A stretch of 64,000 nt of DNA from assembly GCA_023251755.1 (NCBI GenBank), contig JAHEYF010000008.1:34315-98314 (forward strand), written 5' to 3'. A program made the translations under genes and the position numbers. The DNA is from Bacteroidota bacterium (lineage in GTDB: Bacteria > Bacteroidota > Bacteroidia > B-17B0 > Aurantibacillaceae). The notes under the pieces are model-generated. The model made no database searches, was not told where the DNA came from, and saw only the letters and a program-made list of their open reading frames with translations. Shown piece by piece: positions 63,179 to 64,000 of this stretch. Within the stretch, counting starts at the first letter, position 1. Every line of letters begins with the position of its first letter.

Positions 63179-63919
63179 ATGATTTTAGGAGTTATACCCG
63201 CACGCTACGCTTCATCCCGCTTTCCGGGCAAACCACTCATTGACATTCAGGGAAAAACCATGATACAAAGAGTGTACGAACAAGCCAGTGCTTCCGAAAA
63301 ACTAAGTAAAGTTGTTGTAGCCACCGACGATCAACGAATATTCGATCACGTTGTTTCATTTGGAGGAGAAGCCATAATGACTAAGGAAGATCATCCCAGT
63401 GGTACCGACCGCTGTTATGAAGCCCTTCAAAAAACCGGAACTCACTACAACTATGTTATCAATATACAGGGCGATGAACCCTTTATTGACCCTTCGCAAA
63501 TTAATTTGTTGGCAGACTTGTTAAACGATGAAACAGTAGAATTAGCTACTTTAATGATTCCCGTCGATTCGCATGAAGTACTGTTTGATGCAGGCGAAGT
63601 AAAAATTGTGCTGAACGAAAACAACGAAGCCCTGTATTTCAGCCGCATGGTGATTCCTTATATAAAAGGCATTGATCAAAAAGACTGGCATAAACATTTT
63701 AATTATTACCGTCATGTTGGTATGTATGCCTACCGCAACGATGTATTAAAAAAAATAACCGGGCTCCCACCCTCTTCTTTGGAAAAAGCAGAATCATTAG
63801 AACAATTGCGCTGGCTCGAAAACGGCTTAAAAATTAAATGTGCCCTTACCCAACACGACAGCCATTGCATTGATACCCCCGAAGATGTAGAGAAAGTGTT
63901 GAGGCGATTGACGAAGTAG
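63179..63919 (+). CDS. kdsB: 3-deoxy-manno-octulosonate cytidylyltransferase KdsB
   Basis: The 246-residue product activates Kdo as CMP-Kdo for the lipopolysaccharide core. Motifs: VIPARYASSRFPGKPL, HPSGTDRCYEAL, NIQGDEPFIDP and HVGMYAYRNDVL. The length is normal. It ends LRRLTK, and the last codons with the stop are themselves one of the GATTGACGAAGTA repeat words, so the repeat touches coding sequence here. Confidence 0.96.
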   Translation: MILGVIPARYASSRFPGKPLIDIQGKTMIQRVYEQASASEKLSKVVVATDDQRIFDHVVSFGGEAIMTKEDHPSGTDRCYEALQKTGTHYNYVINIQGDEPFIDPSQINLLADLLNDETVELATLMIPVDSHEVLFDAGEVKIVLNENNEALYFSRMVIPYIKGIDQKDWHKHFNYYRHVGMYAYRNDVLKKITGLPPSSLEKAESLEQLRWLENGLKIKCALTQHDSHCIDTPEDVEKVLRRLTK

Positions 63920-63994
63920 GATTGACGAGGTATGATTGACGAAGTACGAACAGCCACTATGAACTAAGAACTTTGAACTAAGAACTTTGAACTA
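63908..63994. repeat. GATTGACGAGGTA and AACTAAGAACTTTGAACTA repeats (families G and F)
   Basis: The words GATTGACGAAG/GAGG occur three times between 63906 and 63950, starting inside the kdsB 3' end. AACTAAGAACTTTGAACTA occurs twice, overlapping, at 63962-63980 and 63976-63994. Confidence 0.75.
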
Positions 63995-64000
63995 TCTAAG

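Overview
The window comes from a Gram-negative member of the Bacteroidota, probably a non-Bacteroides lineage within Sphingobacteriia, Chitinophagia or Flavobacteriia; finer placement cannot be made by reading alone. The grounds are: secreted proteins ending in type A and type B type IX secretion (T9SS) sorting domains, a T9SS plug protein, the LpxC-FabZ fusion typical of this phylum, the gene order purH-mreBCD-mrdA-rodA, promoters of the TTTG/TAnnTTTG type, few Shine-Dalgarno sites, and a moderately AT-rich sequence. No rRNA, tRNA, CRISPR array, transposase or phage gene was seen.

Layout. (1) 1-12.1 kb: T9SS cargo (the end of a PKD-domain protein, a subtilisin-like protease, and a very large protein with a CBM-like domain, a lysozyme-like domain and Ig-like repeats), interleaved with two members of an uncharacterised ~500-residue helical family; then a dipeptide epimerase. 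(2) 12.2-20.7 kb: an OmpA-family beta-barrel protein, an anchored protein with a propeller-like C-terminal half, RNase HII and a bifunctional Rel/SpoT enzyme. (3) 20.8-23.9 kb: the phenylacetyl-CoA epoxidase genes paaABCD, with an unannotated 35-residue membrane peptide between paaC and paaD; then mazG. (4) 24.8-30.6 kb: a PagL-like outer-membrane protein, a DUF2807 lipoprotein and the T9SS plug in one operon, ending tail to tail with a third member of the ~500-residue family; then a lipoprotein. (5) 30.6-37.8 kb: rodA, mrdA, mreD, mreC, mreB and purH (cell shape and purine synthesis). (6) 38.2-47.3 kb: an orphan MacB-like permease, a small membrane protein, and a signalling operon (triple-receiver hybrid histidine kinase, response regulator, CheR, CheB, receiver-PAS histidine kinase). 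(7) 47.8-51.0 kb: lpxD, lpxC-fabZ, lpxA for lipid A; then an AsmA-like protein. (8) 54.2-64 kb: a UPF0316 membrane protein, the lower phenylacetate genes paaG, paaH, paaI, thiolase and paaY, split by two related lipoproteins and an HTTM membrane protein; then kdsB.

How the genes work together: the two paa blocks, about 31 kb apart, cover ring epoxidation, ring isomerisation and most of the beta-oxidation-like lower pathway, but paaK, paaZ and paaF are not here. The lpx genes, kdsB and the PagL-like gene concern lipopolysaccharide. The T9SS plug and three sorting-domain cargo proteins show an active type IX system.

The least expected feature is between the genes. At least fifteen intergenic gaps are built from short recurring 'words' arranged as inverted and direct repeats. 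They include a perfect 26-bp inverted repeat, two 68-bp direct repeats, a 35-bp core repeated at 34 of 35 positions, and a 65-bp leader shared by two unrelated genes. They fall into several word families, avoid gene interiors, and often run up to a start or stop codon. With the family of ~500-residue proteins that always borders T9SS genes here, they are the best candidates for something undescribed.
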